Shown: in pieces, positions 9,054 through 18,113 of the stretch | Layout of the letters: every line of letters begins with the position of its first letter | Numbering within the stretch: the first letter of the stretch is position 1 | Assembly: GCF_003261055.1 (NCBI RefSeq) | Contig: NZ_CP030073.1 | Span: 5,704,001-5,768,000 of the forward strand | Reading direction: 5' to 3' | DNA: 64,000 bases | Source: Streptomyces cadmiisoli | Lineage (GTDB): Bacteria > Actinomycetota > Actinomycetes > Streptomycetales > Streptomycetaceae | Made by a program: the position numbers and the translations under genes | The notes under the pieces: generated by a model | What the model was told of the DNA's origin: nothing | Database searches by the model: none | The model's input: the letters and a program-made list of their open reading frames with translations, nothing else

Positions 9054-9818
9054 TCACAGGCCCTCCACCGGGCGCCGGCGCAGCCGGTGCAGCCGGTGCT
9101 TGAGGTGCAGGCGCCAGGTCGTGTCGTTCTGGCCGACGTGCACCCGCGGCAGGGCGTGCGGCCCGGTGAGCGGGCCGGGGTCGATGGCGCAGCCGTAGGC
9201 GTATCCCGCGTCCCGTACGGCCGCCACGGCGCGCGCGTCGATCGTGCCGTACGGGTAGCAGAACCCGTCGACCGGTGTGCCGGTGAGCTCCGCGAGCAGC
9301 GCTCGGCTCTCCACCACCTCCGTCTTCAGGGTGAGGTCGTCGGCCCCGGTGAGGTCGACATGGGTCAGCCCGTGCGAGCCGATCTCCACGCCCTCGGCCG
9401 CCGCGTGCCGCACGCCGTCGGCGGTCAGCAGCGGCTTGCGCGGTCCCAGCGGGTCCCAGGCGTTGTCGCCGCCGAAGCGCCCGGGCAGTACGAACAGGGT
9501 GGCGCCGCAGTTCCAGCGGCGCAGCAGCGGCAGGGCGGCGGTGACGAAGTCGGCGTACCCGTCGTCGAAGGTGAGGCCGACCAGGTCCCGGCCCTGGCCC
9601 CGGGCGCGGGCGGCGAGCAGGTCGGCCACGGACACGCCGCGCAGTCCGCGCCGGCGCAGCCAGGCCAGCTGCCGGTCGAGCCGTTCGGGGGTGACGGTGA
9701 TGCGGTAGGGGTCGTCCGAGCAGTCGCCCACCGAGTGGTACATCGCCACCCACGGGATCGGGCCCGGTCGGGGGACGGAGGGTCTGCCGGTGTCGACGGA
9801 ATCAATGGATGCGGCCAT
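9054..9818 (-). CDS. Polysaccharide deacetylase (NodB/CE4 family)
   Basis: A 254-residue CE4 enzyme. The motif TFDDGYAD (residues 83-90) supplies the catalytic and metal-binding aspartates D85 and D86. SHGLTH supplies the two metal histidines (about H149 and H153). FCYPYG is motif 3. There is no signal peptide, which suggests it acts on cytoplasmic lipid-linked intermediates or is exported another way. Its start overlaps the end of the flippase gene by 17 bases. N-deacetylation would give a cationic polymer, as in PNAG- or chitosan-like matrices; this is an inference. Confidence 0.88.
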   Translation of the reverse strand: MAASIDSVDTGRPSVPRPGPIPWVAMYHSVGDCSDDPYRITVTPERLDRQLAWLRRRGLRGVSVADLLAARARGQGRDLVGLTFDDGYADFVTAALPLLRRWNCGATLFVLPGRFGGDNAWDPLGPRKPLLTADGVRHAAAEGVEIGSHGLTHVDLTGADDLTLKTEVVESRALLAELTGTPVDGFCYPYGTIDARAVAAVRDAGYAYGCAIDPGPLTGPHALPRVHVGQNDTTWRLHLKHRLHRLRRRPVEGL

Positions 9819-11496
9819 GTGTGAGCCTTCGTGTGACGGTGCGTACGGAGCGCAGTGCGGATGCGGGGCCCTGGGCGCCCAGGGCCCAGGCGAGCGGGAC
9901 GAAGACGGCGGTCACGGTCAGCACGCCGGCCGCGAGGCCCGCCACCGGCGACTGGAGCCGGCTCGCGACGAACGCGCCGGCGACGGTGGCGACGGCCGCC
10001 GCGCACACCGGGGCGGCCAGCTCGGCCAGCACCTGCGGGAGGCGGATCGAGACGCCGTAGGGGGTGTTCCGCCGCGTCGTGCGCAGTCCGGCCAGCAGCA
10101 GGGCGGCCGTGACGGTGATGCCGACGGCGTTGGCGGCGGCGATGCCCGCGACGCCCCAGACCTGCACGGTCGCGGCGCCGATCAGGGACGTCACCGCGAT
10201 GCCCGCGGCCATCACGCCGGCCGGGTACCAGCTGGGGCGGCCCGCCGAGAAGTAGGACCGCAGCAGGGCGCCCACCAGGGTCTGACCCAGCAGTCCGAGC
10301 GCGTACACGCGCATGACGTCCGCAGTCGCCGCCGTGTCGGCGGCGGTGAACGCGCCCCGCTGGAAGAGCACTTCGATCATCTGCGGGGCGCAGGCGATCA
10401 CCGCGCACATGCCCAGCAGCACCACGCAGGAGGCCAGTGCCAGATCCCGCTCGACGCGCTTGCGGGCCCGTTCGGTGTCACCGTCCGCGAGGGCCCGCGC
10501 CACCACCGGGAAGGTGACGGTGCACACCATCAGCGACAGCGTCATCGGGATCTGGGCGACCTTCTGGGCGTAGTTCAGATGCGAGATCGCCCCGGAGGGC
10601 AGGGACGAGGCGAGGAACCGTTCGACGAGGACCTGCGACTGACGGCACAGCGCGAACACGAGGACGGCCGCGACCAGGGCGAGCTGCATCGGCCGCTGCG
10701 CGGCGGCGGACCCGGTGCGGGCGGGGGACGGCGTGCGCGACGTCATCTCCCGCCACAGCGACGGCAGCTGCACCGCCACCATCAGACAGCCGCCCGCCGC
10801 GACGCCGACCGCCGCCGAGCGCACTCCCCAGTGCCCGCCGAGCAGGAACATCGCGGCGACGATGCCGATGTTGTAGACGACGTAGATCGCGGCCGGCGCG
10901 AGGAAGCGGCCGTGCGCCCGCAGGGCGGCGCTGCAGTACCCGGCGAGCCCGAAGGCCAGTACGCAGGTCGCGGTCAGCCGGGTGCAGTCGGCGGCGAGGC
11001 CGGGGTCGGGCAGACCGGGCGCGAGGGCCCGGACCAGATGCGGAGCGGTGGCGACGACCAGCGCCGCCACCGCCGCGAACGCCAGGCACAGCCGGGGCAG
11101 GGTCGCGGCGACCAGGGCGCGGACCGGATCGCCCGCCTCCCCGCGGGCGCGGCGGGCCAGCGCCATGCTGAACGCCGGGACCATCACCAGCGCCAGCCCG
11201 TCCTCGATGAGGAGCGTGGCGGCGAACTCCGGCACGGTCCACGCGACGAGGAAGGCGTCCGTGTCGCTCCCGGCGCCGAACAGCCGCGCCAGCGACTGGT
11301 CCCGCACCAGGCCGAGCAGGGAACCGGCGATCGACAGGGCCGCCGTGACCAGCGCGGCCCGGGCGAGGAAGCGCCCCGAGCCGGTGGCCGACGCCGGGTC
11401 GGCGCCGTCCCCGGTCGGGCCGCCGTTGCGCGCCGCGGGCACGGCCGCCGCGCCGTCCTTCTCGGAGCCGGGGGGTTGCGAGGGCACCACCGTCAT
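9802..11496 (-). CDS. MurJ/MviN-like lipid-linked oligosaccharide flippase
   Basis: A 564-residue polytopic membrane protein with about 14 hydrophobic helices. The N-terminal part (FLARAALVTAALSIAGSLLG, then FGAGSDTDAFLVAW and the nearby LLIEDGLALVMVPAF) is typical of the MviN/MurJ branch of the MOP exporter superfamily. MurJ itself flips lipid II. The position in an exopolysaccharide operon, next to a ligase and phosphoglycosyl transferase, indicates a Wzx-type role in moving the polymer repeat across the membrane. It overlaps both neighbours (ATGA upstream, 17 bases downstream), so it is translationally coupled. Confidence 0.88.
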   Translation of the reverse strand: MTVVPSQPPGSEKDGAAAVPAARNGGPTGDGADPASATGSGRFLARAALVTAALSIAGSLLGLVRDQSLARLFGAGSDTDAFLVAWTVPEFAATLLIEDGLALVMVPAFSMALARRARGEAGDPVRALVAATLPRLCLAFAAVAALVVATAPHLVRALAPGLPDPGLAADCTRLTATCVLAFGLAGYCSAALRAHGRFLAPAAIYVVYNIGIVAAMFLLGGHWGVRSAAVGVAAGGCLMVAVQLPSLWREMTSRTPSPARTGSAAAQRPMQLALVAAVLVFALCRQSQVLVERFLASSLPSGAISHLNYAQKVAQIPMTLSLMVCTVTFPVVARALADGDTERARKRVERDLALASCVVLLGMCAVIACAPQMIEVLFQRGAFTAADTAATADVMRVYALGLLGQTLVGALLRSYFSAGRPSWYPAGVMAAGIAVTSLIGAATVQVWGVAGIAAANAVGITVTAALLLAGLRTTRRNTPYGVSIRLPQVLAELAAPVCAAAVATVAGAFVASRLQSPVAGLAAGVLTVTAVFVPLAWALGAQGPASALRSVRTVTRRLTHGRIH

Positions 11497-12833
11497 CGCG
11501 CCAGGGCCTCCTCGACGCGCACCCGCGTCTCGCTGCGGGGCGCGTCCACCCGCTCGTCACCGGTCAGCGCCCACCAGGCGACCAGGCCCAGACCCACCGC
11601 GGTCAGCACGGTCGAGGGGCCGCCGATGTCGCCGTACACGAAGTCGGTCAGCAGCCACAGCAGCAGCCCGCAGGCGACCAGGCCGCAGTCGGCGCCCGGT
11701 CCCCGGTCGCGGACCCGCAGCAGCCGGCGCAGCCCGCACACCAGCAGCGCCAGCCAGCTCCCGGCGAGCGCGAGCAGGCCGACCAGGCCCTGCTCGCTCA
11801 GCAGCAGCAGGTACATGTTGTGCGGCGACAGCAAGGGCTGCCGCTGGTACGCCGATCCCGCGCCGCCGATGTCGCTGCCCGAGGACAGCGCCAGGGTGGC
11901 GTGCCGGTCCCGGTGGTCGGGAAAGCCCTTGATGCCGACGCCGGTCAGCGGCTCCTGACGCCAGATGCCGGTGGCGGACGCCCACAGGGCGTACCGGTCG
12001 ACGACGGACTGGTCGGGCGCGTCGGTGACCTGCGTGATGCTGTCGATCCGCTGCTGGAGCGCCGCCGTACCGATGCCGAGGCCGCCGACCAGGACGACGC
12101 CCGCGGCGGTCACCGCGGCCGCCACCTTCAGCGCCCGCCGCAGACCGGTCAGCCCCAGCTGCACACCGCACGTCAGGGCGGTGGCGATCCACGCGCCCCG
12201 GCTGAAGGAGAGCGCGAGCGGGGCGAGCAGCACCAGGGCGCAGCCCGTGGCGAGGGCCCGCTGCCGGACGGGCCCCCGGCCCAGCGCGATCCCGACCGCG
12301 CACACCACGCCGAGCGAGACCGTCGTGGCCATGCCCATCACGTCGTGCGCGCCGAAGGTGCCGACCGCGCGCATGTCCTGGCCCTGGTAGGAGGCGCCGG
12401 TGCGGGTGACGTACTGGTGCACGCCGACCGCCCCCTGGCACAGCGCGAGCCCCACGAACGACCAGGCCAGCAGCCGGAAGTCGAAGCGGTCCCGGATCAG
12501 CAGCAGCACGGCCGCCGGGACCAGGACGAAGATCTGGAGATAGCGGCCGAGGCCGGTCAGCCCGGCCTCCGGCGAGGACGCCCCCATGGCGGCGAGCGCC
12601 AGCCCCACGACGGGCAGGCCCAGCACCACCACCGCGGTCGGCGACAGCGGGCGCCGCCTCTCGCGCAGCAGGCGGATCACGCAGTAGACCACCGCCAGCC
12701 CCGATGCCAGGTCGGCCGGCCCCGCGCCGTCCGGTGTCAGCGGCAGGGCCAGCAGGGCGGGCACGGCCAGCACGGGCAGGATCGGCGACACCGCCGCGAC
12801 CCGGCGCGGAAGCGATGTCAGGGCGTGGCTCAC
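11493..12833 (-). CDS. O-antigen ligase/Wzy-like membrane protein
   Basis: A 446-residue protein with about 10-12 transmembrane helices and one large extracytoplasmic loop between the penultimate helices (about residues 255-320, with GVGIKGFPDHRD). The motif SPHNMYLLLLSEQG near residue 330 matches the H-N-x-Y/F-L-x3-x-E-x-G pattern of the WaaL/Wzy family. It probably polymerises repeat units or ligates them to an acceptor outside the membrane. It lies six bases after the phosphoglycosyl transferase gene and overlaps the flippase gene. Confidence 0.87.
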   Translation of the reverse strand: MSHALTSLPRRVAAVSPILPVLAVPALLALPLTPDGAGPADLASGLAVVYCVIRLLRERRRPLSPTAVVVLGLPVVGLALAAMGASSPEAGLTGLGRYLQIFVLVPAAVLLLIRDRFDFRLLAWSFVGLALCQGAVGVHQYVTRTGASYQGQDMRAVGTFGAHDVMGMATTVSLGVVCAVGIALGRGPVRQRALATGCALVLLAPLALSFSRGAWIATALTCGVQLGLTGLRRALKVAAAVTAAGVVLVGGLGIGTAALQQRIDSITQVTDAPDQSVVDRYALWASATGIWRQEPLTGVGIKGFPDHRDRHATLALSSGSDIGGAGSAYQRQPLLSPHNMYLLLLSEQGLVGLLALAGSWLALLVCGLRRLLRVRDRGPGADCGLVACGLLLWLLTDFVYGDIGGPSTVLTAVGLGLVAWWALTGDERVDAPRSETRVRVEEALAR

Positions 12834-12839
12834 GTCCGG

Positions 12840-14267
12840 TCAGCCCCCCGTCGGGCGGACCAGCGTGGCCGCGGTGCGCAGCAGGATGCAGATGTCCTGC
12901 CACAGCGACCAGTCGTCGATGTAGGCGTTGTCGAACCGGCAGCGGTCCTCGATGGAGGTGTCCCCGCGCAGCCCGTGCACCTGGGCGAGGCCGGTGATAC
13001 CGGTCCGCATGCGGTGGCGGGTCGCGTAGCCGGGGTAGCTCTGGCTGAACTGGGAGACGAAGTAGGGTCGTTCGGGCCGCGGTCCGACCAGGCTCATGTC
13101 GCCGCGGAGCACGTTCCACAGCTGGAGCAGCTCGTCGAGCGAGGTGCGCCGCAGCATCCGGCAGAACCAGCGCATCTCGCTCTCGTTCGCCACGCTCCAG
13201 CGGGTCGCCGACTCGTGCTCGTCGACCGGGCGGTGCGTACGGAACTTCAGCAGCGTGAACGGCTTGCCGTTCTTCCCGATGCGTTCCTGCCGGAACACCA
13301 CGCCCGGCCCGTCGATGATCCGCAGCGCCACCGCGAACGCCAGCAGCAGCGGACCGACCAGCAGCAGTCCCGCCCCCGAGGCGAGGATGTCGAGCAGCCG
13401 CTTGCCCGCGCTGCCGTGGCGCGCGGGCGACGGGTCCAGACGACGGCAGGAGAACCCGGCCAGCCGCTCCTTCGCCGGGTACGACGGGGTGTCGGCGTCG
13501 ACCTCCCAGACCATGCAGCCGGACTCGGCCAGCGCCCGCAGCAGCGGTGCCCGGTCGGCACGGACGCAGGGGTGCACGGCCAGTACCGCCCGCACCCCGT
13601 TCTGGATGACGGCGCGCTCGACCTCCTGATCGGTGGTCAGCACCGGCAGGCCCTCGGCGGGGTCCGGCTGGTCGGCGACCACACCCACCGGCCGGATGCC
13701 GCACCGCGGGTGGCGCAGTACGGCGCCGGCCACGCGCTGCGCGGTGGCCGCCGGGCCGACGACCAGGGCGGTGTGCGGATGACGCAGCAGCGCGGCGCGC
13801 CGCCGGGCGTGCACCGCCCCGCGCAGCACACCGGCCGCACCCGCCTGAAGGGCGAGTCCGGCCAGTACGGTGCCGACGGACAGCGCGTGGTCGGGCCGGT
13901 ACGCCGCCAGCAGCGCGGCCACCGCCAGCCAGGCGACCGCGATCCGGCCGCACACGGCGGGCAGTTCCTCCAGCAGCCCCGGCACGGGCGCCGGTTCGCG
14001 GCGCGGGCGGGCCAGCAGTGACACGGCGAGCAGCAGGCCGGCGAGCGGACCGCGGTCCTCGGCTCCGGCGAGCGCCAGTGTGCCCGTCACGGCGGCCAGG
14101 CCGTCCGCGACGAGCAGGGGGAGGGGTGAGGCCGACCGGGCGGGGGGCCGCGGGGCGGGGATCCGCCGGCCGGTGGCCGTGCCGCGTGGCGGCATGACCG
14201 AGACTGGTGAGAATCCGTGGTCCCGCGGCGGTACGCCGGGGGACGCCACGGTACGTTCGGCGGTCAC
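12840..14267 (-). CDS. Polyprenyl phosphate:sugar phosphotransferase (WbaP/ExoY type)
   Basis: A 475-residue initiating enzyme of polymer synthesis. Several N-terminal transmembrane helices and a CoA-binding-like middle region precede the catalytic sugar-transferase domain (about 285-475). Visible motifs are KRLLDILASGAGLLLVGPLL, GPGVVFRQERIGKNG, FTLLKFRT, DELLQLWNVLRGDMSLVGPR and MRTGITGLAQVHG. The enzyme moves a sugar-1-phosphate from a nucleotide sugar to undecaprenyl phosphate in the cytoplasmic membrane. It overlaps the preceding glycosyltransferase gene by four bases. Confidence 0.92.
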   Translation of the reverse strand: MTAERTVASPGVPPRDHGFSPVSVMPPRGTATGRRIPAPRPPARSASPLPLLVADGLAAVTGTLALAGAEDRGPLAGLLLAVSLLARPRREPAPVPGLLEELPAVCGRIAVAWLAVAALLAAYRPDHALSVGTVLAGLALQAGAAGVLRGAVHARRRAALLRHPHTALVVGPAATAQRVAGAVLRHPRCGIRPVGVVADQPDPAEGLPVLTTDQEVERAVIQNGVRAVLAVHPCVRADRAPLLRALAESGCMVWEVDADTPSYPAKERLAGFSCRRLDPSPARHGSAGKRLLDILASGAGLLLVGPLLLAFAVALRIIDGPGVVFRQERIGKNGKPFTLLKFRTHRPVDEHESATRWSVANESEMRWFCRMLRRTSLDELLQLWNVLRGDMSLVGPRPERPYFVSQFSQSYPGYATRHRMRTGITGLAQVHGLRGDTSIEDRCRFDNAYIDDWSLWQDICILLRTAATLVRPTGG

Positions 14268-15607
14268 GAGTGGATCGACTCCCTGTGCTGAGTGGGCTCG
14301 ACGCGCCGTGTCGTCGGGTTCGCCTCGGTACCGCGGCCCGCGTCGAGCGGCTTTCCGCGCTCAGCGCCGAGGACCTGTGCGGGCTCGGCCGTTCGGGACG
14401 GGCGCGTCCATTGCGTGGCGGCCCACGTACCGAGCAGGTCGCGGTAGACGTCCGCGACCTGCTCGGCGGTGTGCCGTACGTCATGGGTGGACAGCACGTG
14501 CCGGCGGCCACGGTTGCCGAGCGACTCGCGCAGCGAAGGGTCGAGCAGCAGCTCGGTGACGGCGCAGGCCAGCGCTGCCGGCTTCTCCGGCGGGACCAGG
14601 CACCGGGCGGCGAAGCTGGACGGCAGGCTCTCGCGGGCCCCGTCGACGTCGGTGAGCACCACGGGCCGCCCGCAGGCCATCGCCTCCAGCGGGGCCAGCG
14701 CCATGCCCTCCCAGCGGGACGGCAGGACGACGAGGTCGGCGGCCTGGTACCAGGGGGAGGCGTCGGCGACGGCCCCGGTGAACAGCACGGAATCCGGGGC
14801 GTCCTGACGCAGGCGGTCGTGGTCGGGTCCGTCGCCGACCAGCACGAGGCGGGCGTCGGGCACCCGCTGCGCGACGGCGTCCCATGCCCGCAGCAGCACG
14901 TCCTGGCCCTTCTGCCGGCACAGACGCCCCACGCACACGGCGAGCGGCGTCGCGGGGGAGATGCCCGCGAGCGCCGCCAGCCCTGCCCGCACGGTGCCGG
15001 CGGCGGCGGGGCGGAAGCGCTCGGGATCGATGCCGTTCGGGACGACGGTCCAGCGGCCGGTGATGCCGGCCCGTTCTCCCGTCGCCCGTTCCGCCTCGCT
15101 CACGCACACCATCCGCGCGGCCCAGCGCGCCGCCCAGCGCTCCCATCTGAGCGCCAGGGCGGCGGTGCCTCCGGCGACCGCCTCGAACGACCAGGCGTGC
15201 GGCTGGAAGACGGTGGGAATCCGTCCGCGCACCGCGAGCCGTCCGGCGAGCCCGGCCTTGGCGCTGTGCGCGTGCACCAGATCGGGCCGCAACTCGGCGA
15301 TCACCCCGGCCAGGTGCCGTACCTCGCGCACGATCGTCGGACCCGGCGACCGCGTCGCCGGCCAGTGCGCCACCTTCGCGCCGAGCGCCCGCAGGTCCTC
15401 GGTGAGCCGGCTGTTGGGGCAGGCGACGCTGACGTCCAGGCCGTCCGCCAGCTGTGCCCGGACCAGGTCCGTCACAACGCGTGCGACCCCGCCGTCCACC
15501 GGCTGGGTCAGGTGCAGTACCCGCCGCCGGGCCTTGGCCGGCGGCAGGTGCAGGTGCGCGGTTTCCTCGGTCACGAACGCGCCCGGGGCGGACGGCGACG
15601 AACTCAT
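14264..15607 (-). CDS. GT4-family glycosyltransferase
   Basis: A 447-residue GT-B glycosyltransferase. A short variable N-terminus precedes RRVLHLTQPVDGGVARVV. The segment WTVVPNGIDPERF marks the hinge, LAVCVGRLCRQKGQD the donor domain, and RWEGMALAPLEAMACGRPVV the E-x7-E motif. The last 60 residues are polar and low in predicted structure. The ATG at 15607 overlaps the stop of the secreted-protein gene (ATGA). It would add a sugar to the carrier-linked intermediate made by the adjacent phosphoglycosyl transferase. Confidence 0.9.
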   Translation of the reverse strand: MSSSPSAPGAFVTEETAHLHLPPAKARRRVLHLTQPVDGGVARVVTDLVRAQLADGLDVSVACPNSRLTEDLRALGAKVAHWPATRSPGPTIVREVRHLAGVIAELRPDLVHAHSAKAGLAGRLAVRGRIPTVFQPHAWSFEAVAGGTAALALRWERWAARWAARMVCVSEAERATGERAGITGRWTVVPNGIDPERFRPAAAGTVRAGLAALAGISPATPLAVCVGRLCRQKGQDVLLRAWDAVAQRVPDARLVLVGDGPDHDRLRQDAPDSVLFTGAVADASPWYQAADLVVLPSRWEGMALAPLEAMACGRPVVLTDVDGARESLPSSFAARCLVPPEKPAALACAVTELLLDPSLRESLGNRGRRHVLSTHDVRHTAEQVADVYRDLLGTWAATQWTRPSRTAEPAQVLGAERGKPLDAGRGTEANPTTRRVEPTQHRESIHS

Positions 15608-16692
15608 CGCTGGGCGTCTACGGCGGCGAACAGCACCCCGGCCCACGCCGCGTCCCGCTGGGACTGGAGCCGGACGGTCAGCTGGTCACCGGCGGGCTGG
15701 AGGCCTCTGAGGTCGAAGACGTCGGAGTCGTAGCCGAGGGTGTTGGCGTACGCGGGCACTCTCCCCGGGCCGTCCCCGGGGTCGCTGATGGTGGAGTTCA
15801 GGACGTCGTCGCCGGGATTGGCCGCGTCGCCGAGTGTGATGGGGGCGGACCGGCCGGTCGAGACGGTGAGCGAGTCACCGCCGACCCCGCGGTCGCCGTT
15901 GTAGGCGACCAGGCCCACCCGGCCGCCCGCGCCCGCCGGGTGACGCATGTCCTGCAGCCGGATCTCCTGCGCCCCGCCCGCTCTCAGCGGTGCGAACCCG
16001 TCCCACAGGGCGAGGTGCCGCAGTGGTTCCGAGGCGTTCTCGTACATCACCACCAGCGTCCAGCCGCCCCACGCGCCGGCCTCCGACCGGCCCATGGCGA
16101 CGTTGACCTGGGCCACGGTGTACTGGCCCGGTCCGCCGTCCCGGACCAGCTGGGTGACGTCCGCCGAGGCCTGGAAGGCGTCCGCGCCGTCCGCCACACG
16201 GTGTCCGACGACCGAGTCCGCGAGGAGTTCCTTGTACTCGCCGCCCGGTTCGGCGACCAGCACCCGCCCGTTGTCCTGCGGCGGCTTCTGCTCGCCCACC
16301 CGCAGGTTGCCGCCCCAGTAGAGGCGTGCGTAGGTCACCCGGGAGCCGGAGGGCAGACGGATCTCCGACCGGGAGGAGTTGTAGGTGTTCGGGTCGTTGT
16401 CGATGTCGACGTAGAACATGTCGAAGTCGTTGTTCGCCCCGGGCCGGCCGCCTCGCACCTCGGAACACGAGGGCGCGGCGCTCGGCACGCAGCTGATGGA
16501 GGAGTTGGCGGCACGCACGATGCCGCCGTGCTGATGCACGCGGTACCGCTGGGCGAAGGCGAGGCTTTCCGCCTCCGGTGCCGGCGCGGCGGCCGGCACG
16601 GCGGCCGGGGAGCCGCCGGTAGTCCACATCGCGGCCAGGGCGAGAACGCCCACGGTGGCACGGCGAAGCAGCGGACCCAGGGATTGGCGCAT
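15604..16692 (-). CDS. Secreted protein of unknown function, first in exopolysaccharide operon
   Basis: A 362-residue exported protein. It has a signal peptide (RR, hydrophobic stretch to about residue 30, Ala-Pro-rich linker). The mature part starts RYRVHQHGGIVRAAN and contains two cysteines (SCVPSAAPSC), then DMFYVDIDNDPNTYNSS and VTYARLYWGGNL. The pattern resembles actinobacterial surface proteins annotated as DUF3344/DUF11-like, rich in beta strands and Asp/Asn. I do not recognise an enzyme. It heads the operon and overlaps the next gene by four bases, so it is likely a matrix or surface component made together with the polymer. Confidence 0.75.
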   Translation of the reverse strand: MRQSLGPLLRRATVGVLALAAMWTTGGSPAAVPAAAPAPEAESLAFAQRYRVHQHGGIVRAANSSISCVPSAAPSCSEVRGGRPGANNDFDMFYVDIDNDPNTYNSSRSEIRLPSGSRVTYARLYWGGNLRVGEQKPPQDNGRVLVAEPGGEYKELLADSVVGHRVADGADAFQASADVTQLVRDGGPGQYTVAQVNVAMGRSEAGAWGGWTLVVMYENASEPLRHLALWDGFAPLRAGGAQEIRLQDMRHPAGAGGRVGLVAYNGDRGVGGDSLTVSTGRSAPITLGDAANPGDDVLNSTISDPGDGPGRVPAYANTLGYDSDVFDLRGLQPAGDQLTVRLQSQRDAAWAGVLFAAVDAQR

Positions 16693-17155
16693 GACCGTCG
16701 GTGCCCTTTCGGAACAAGTGGCGGCGGCAGCAGCGGCACGAGTGCGGTGTGTCCGCCCAGAGGGGTGTGTCGGGAGGTTCGCAACTCTAATCACCGAATG
16801 GACAAATATGGTGAAACCAGACAAGTGTGTCGGAATGGTGAAGCCGTTCACCTGTGCGCGACCGTGCGGCCCGCGCGCGCGGTGTCGGGCGGCCGCTCCC
16901 CAACGATGGATCGGCGAGGGCCTGTTCCTTGTCTCGGCCGCAACGGGCGGCGACGCGAGCGATGGGCCGGGGCGGGACGTGCGCTTCCCCCGAACGGGCG
17001 CGCGGACGCTGTCGGCTTGACACACCGTCTGATCAGTGACGACTCGGCGACCGGGGGAAGACACGCCGTCACTAAAAGCCTATGAACGGTTGCGCAATGT
17101 GACGATATCTTTCACGGTTGGGCTCAAGATCCCGAGCCCGTCGAAAGGAATCCCC
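16693..17155. other. Divergent intergenic region (463 bp)
   Basis: It lies between the exopolysaccharide operon (-) and a secreted-protein gene (+), so it must hold both promoters. The part at 16790-16850 is the least GC-rich stretch nearby. It contains two copies of a GGTGAA motif (16810 and 16836), each preceded or followed by a GACAA element. No promoter could be matched with confidence, and no gene was seen. Confidence 0.6.
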
Positions 17156-17854
17156 ATGCGTGCCCTGCCCGCACGGCGCCTGGCGTCAGGTGCACTGTGC
17201 GCCGCCCTCCTGGTCGGCATCACCGGCCCCGCCGCCGCGGCGGCCGACTCGGCCGACGAGCGCAGCCGTACGACGTCGGCCGATGCGCCGCTGCCCGGCG
17301 CGGACGCGCTGCGCACCCAGATCGGGCGGCTCCGCGCCCTCGGAGTGGAACTCGCCCCGGTCACCGACCTGCTGAACGCCGCCCTCGGCGCGGACGGCAC
17401 CCGGATGTCCGACGCCGAGGCGAAACGACTGGGCCGCGCCGCGAAGGACGCCCTGGCCGAGGCGGCCGCCAAGGCTCCCGCGATCCCGCTGACGCCGCCG
17501 GCGTCGGTGCTCGGCACGGGTGTGCTGCTGGTGCCCCTTCCCGCCCCGGCCGCCACCGAGCCCGAAGCCGAGGCCGCACTGCGTGCCGACCTCGTGGGCG
17601 ACCTGCTGGACGCCCTGGGCAAGGCGGTCGACGGTCTGCTGGCGGCGGTCACCGCGGGGGACGTCGACGCGGCCCTGGTGTCGCTCGACGATCTGCTGAA
17701 GGAACTGAAGGCCCTGCTCGACGCGCTGCTCGGCGGACTGACCCCGGCCCAGACCCTGCCCAGCCCCGCCCCGGCCGCGTCCGAGCCCCCGGCGCCAGCC
17801 GTCACGCTCCCCGGTGTCACGATGACGCAGACGATGCTGCTGTCGACCTCGTGA
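17156..17854 (+). CDS. Secreted Ala/Leu-rich protein, unknown function
   Basis: A 232-residue protein with a clear signal peptide (MRALPARRLASGALCAALL to AAAA, about 1-28). The mature part is acidic and helical, with a Leu-rich amphipathic stretch (about 140-195) and a Pro/Ala linker near the end. It has no cysteines outside the signal peptide and no recognisable domain. The ATG at 17156 is preceded by GAAAGGAAT. It is monocistronic, with a strong terminator after it. It sits between the exopolysaccharide operon and the tyrosinase operon. Confidence 0.75.
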   Translation: MRALPARRLASGALCAALLVGITGPAAAAADSADERSRTTSADAPLPGADALRTQIGRLRALGVELAPVTDLLNAALGADGTRMSDAEAKRLGRAAKDALAEAAAKAPAIPLTPPASVLGTGVLLVPLPAPAATEPEAEAALRADLVGDLLDALGKAVDGLLAAVTAGDVDAALVSLDDLLKELKALLDALLGGLTPAQTLPSPAPAASEPPAPAVTLPGVTMTQTMLLSTS

Positions 17855-17893
17855 ACCCGGCGTGAGCGCCGTACGCCACGGCTCTCGCCCCTT

Positions 17894-17936
17894 CGGTCGT
17901 GGTGCCCTCCCTCGGGACGGGCACCACGACCGTTTT
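17894..17936 (+). terminator. Intrinsic terminator after secreted-protein gene
   Basis: A 14-bp perfect stem, CGGTCGTGGTGCCC paired with GGGCACCACGACCG, with an 11-base loop, followed directly by TTTT. It begins 39 bases after the stop codon of the upstream gene. Confidence 0.9.
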
Positions 17937-18113
17937 CGTGCCCCCGTCACTCGCGGCACCGGGGCCGGTCACGCGCGGACGCGCGGTCCGTCAGAGATCT
18001 CATATGAGGACTTGCAATCTTCGCCACCTCCGGTTTCCGCCCCGAGCACGGCTCGTTAGGCACGGCGACAGAACCCCCCTCCGGCGACCCGCGTTGCCGA
18101 AGAAAGGAACACG

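Noticed and set aside
11557..14511. A 984-codon minus-strand frame overlapping the polysaccharide genes in another register
   Set aside because: It competes with two genes with clear family motifs (ligase, phosphoglycosyl transferase) and shows shadow composition.
17085..17125. Sigma-BldN promoter before the 232-residue secreted-protein gene
   Set aside because: CGGTTG occurs twice, but no CGTAAC-like hexamer is 16 bases upstream of either.
17036..17155. Longer form of the secreted protein starting at 17036
   Set aside because: The upstream part is not like a signal peptide, while MRALPARRLASG at 17156 starts a good one with GAAAGGAAT before it.
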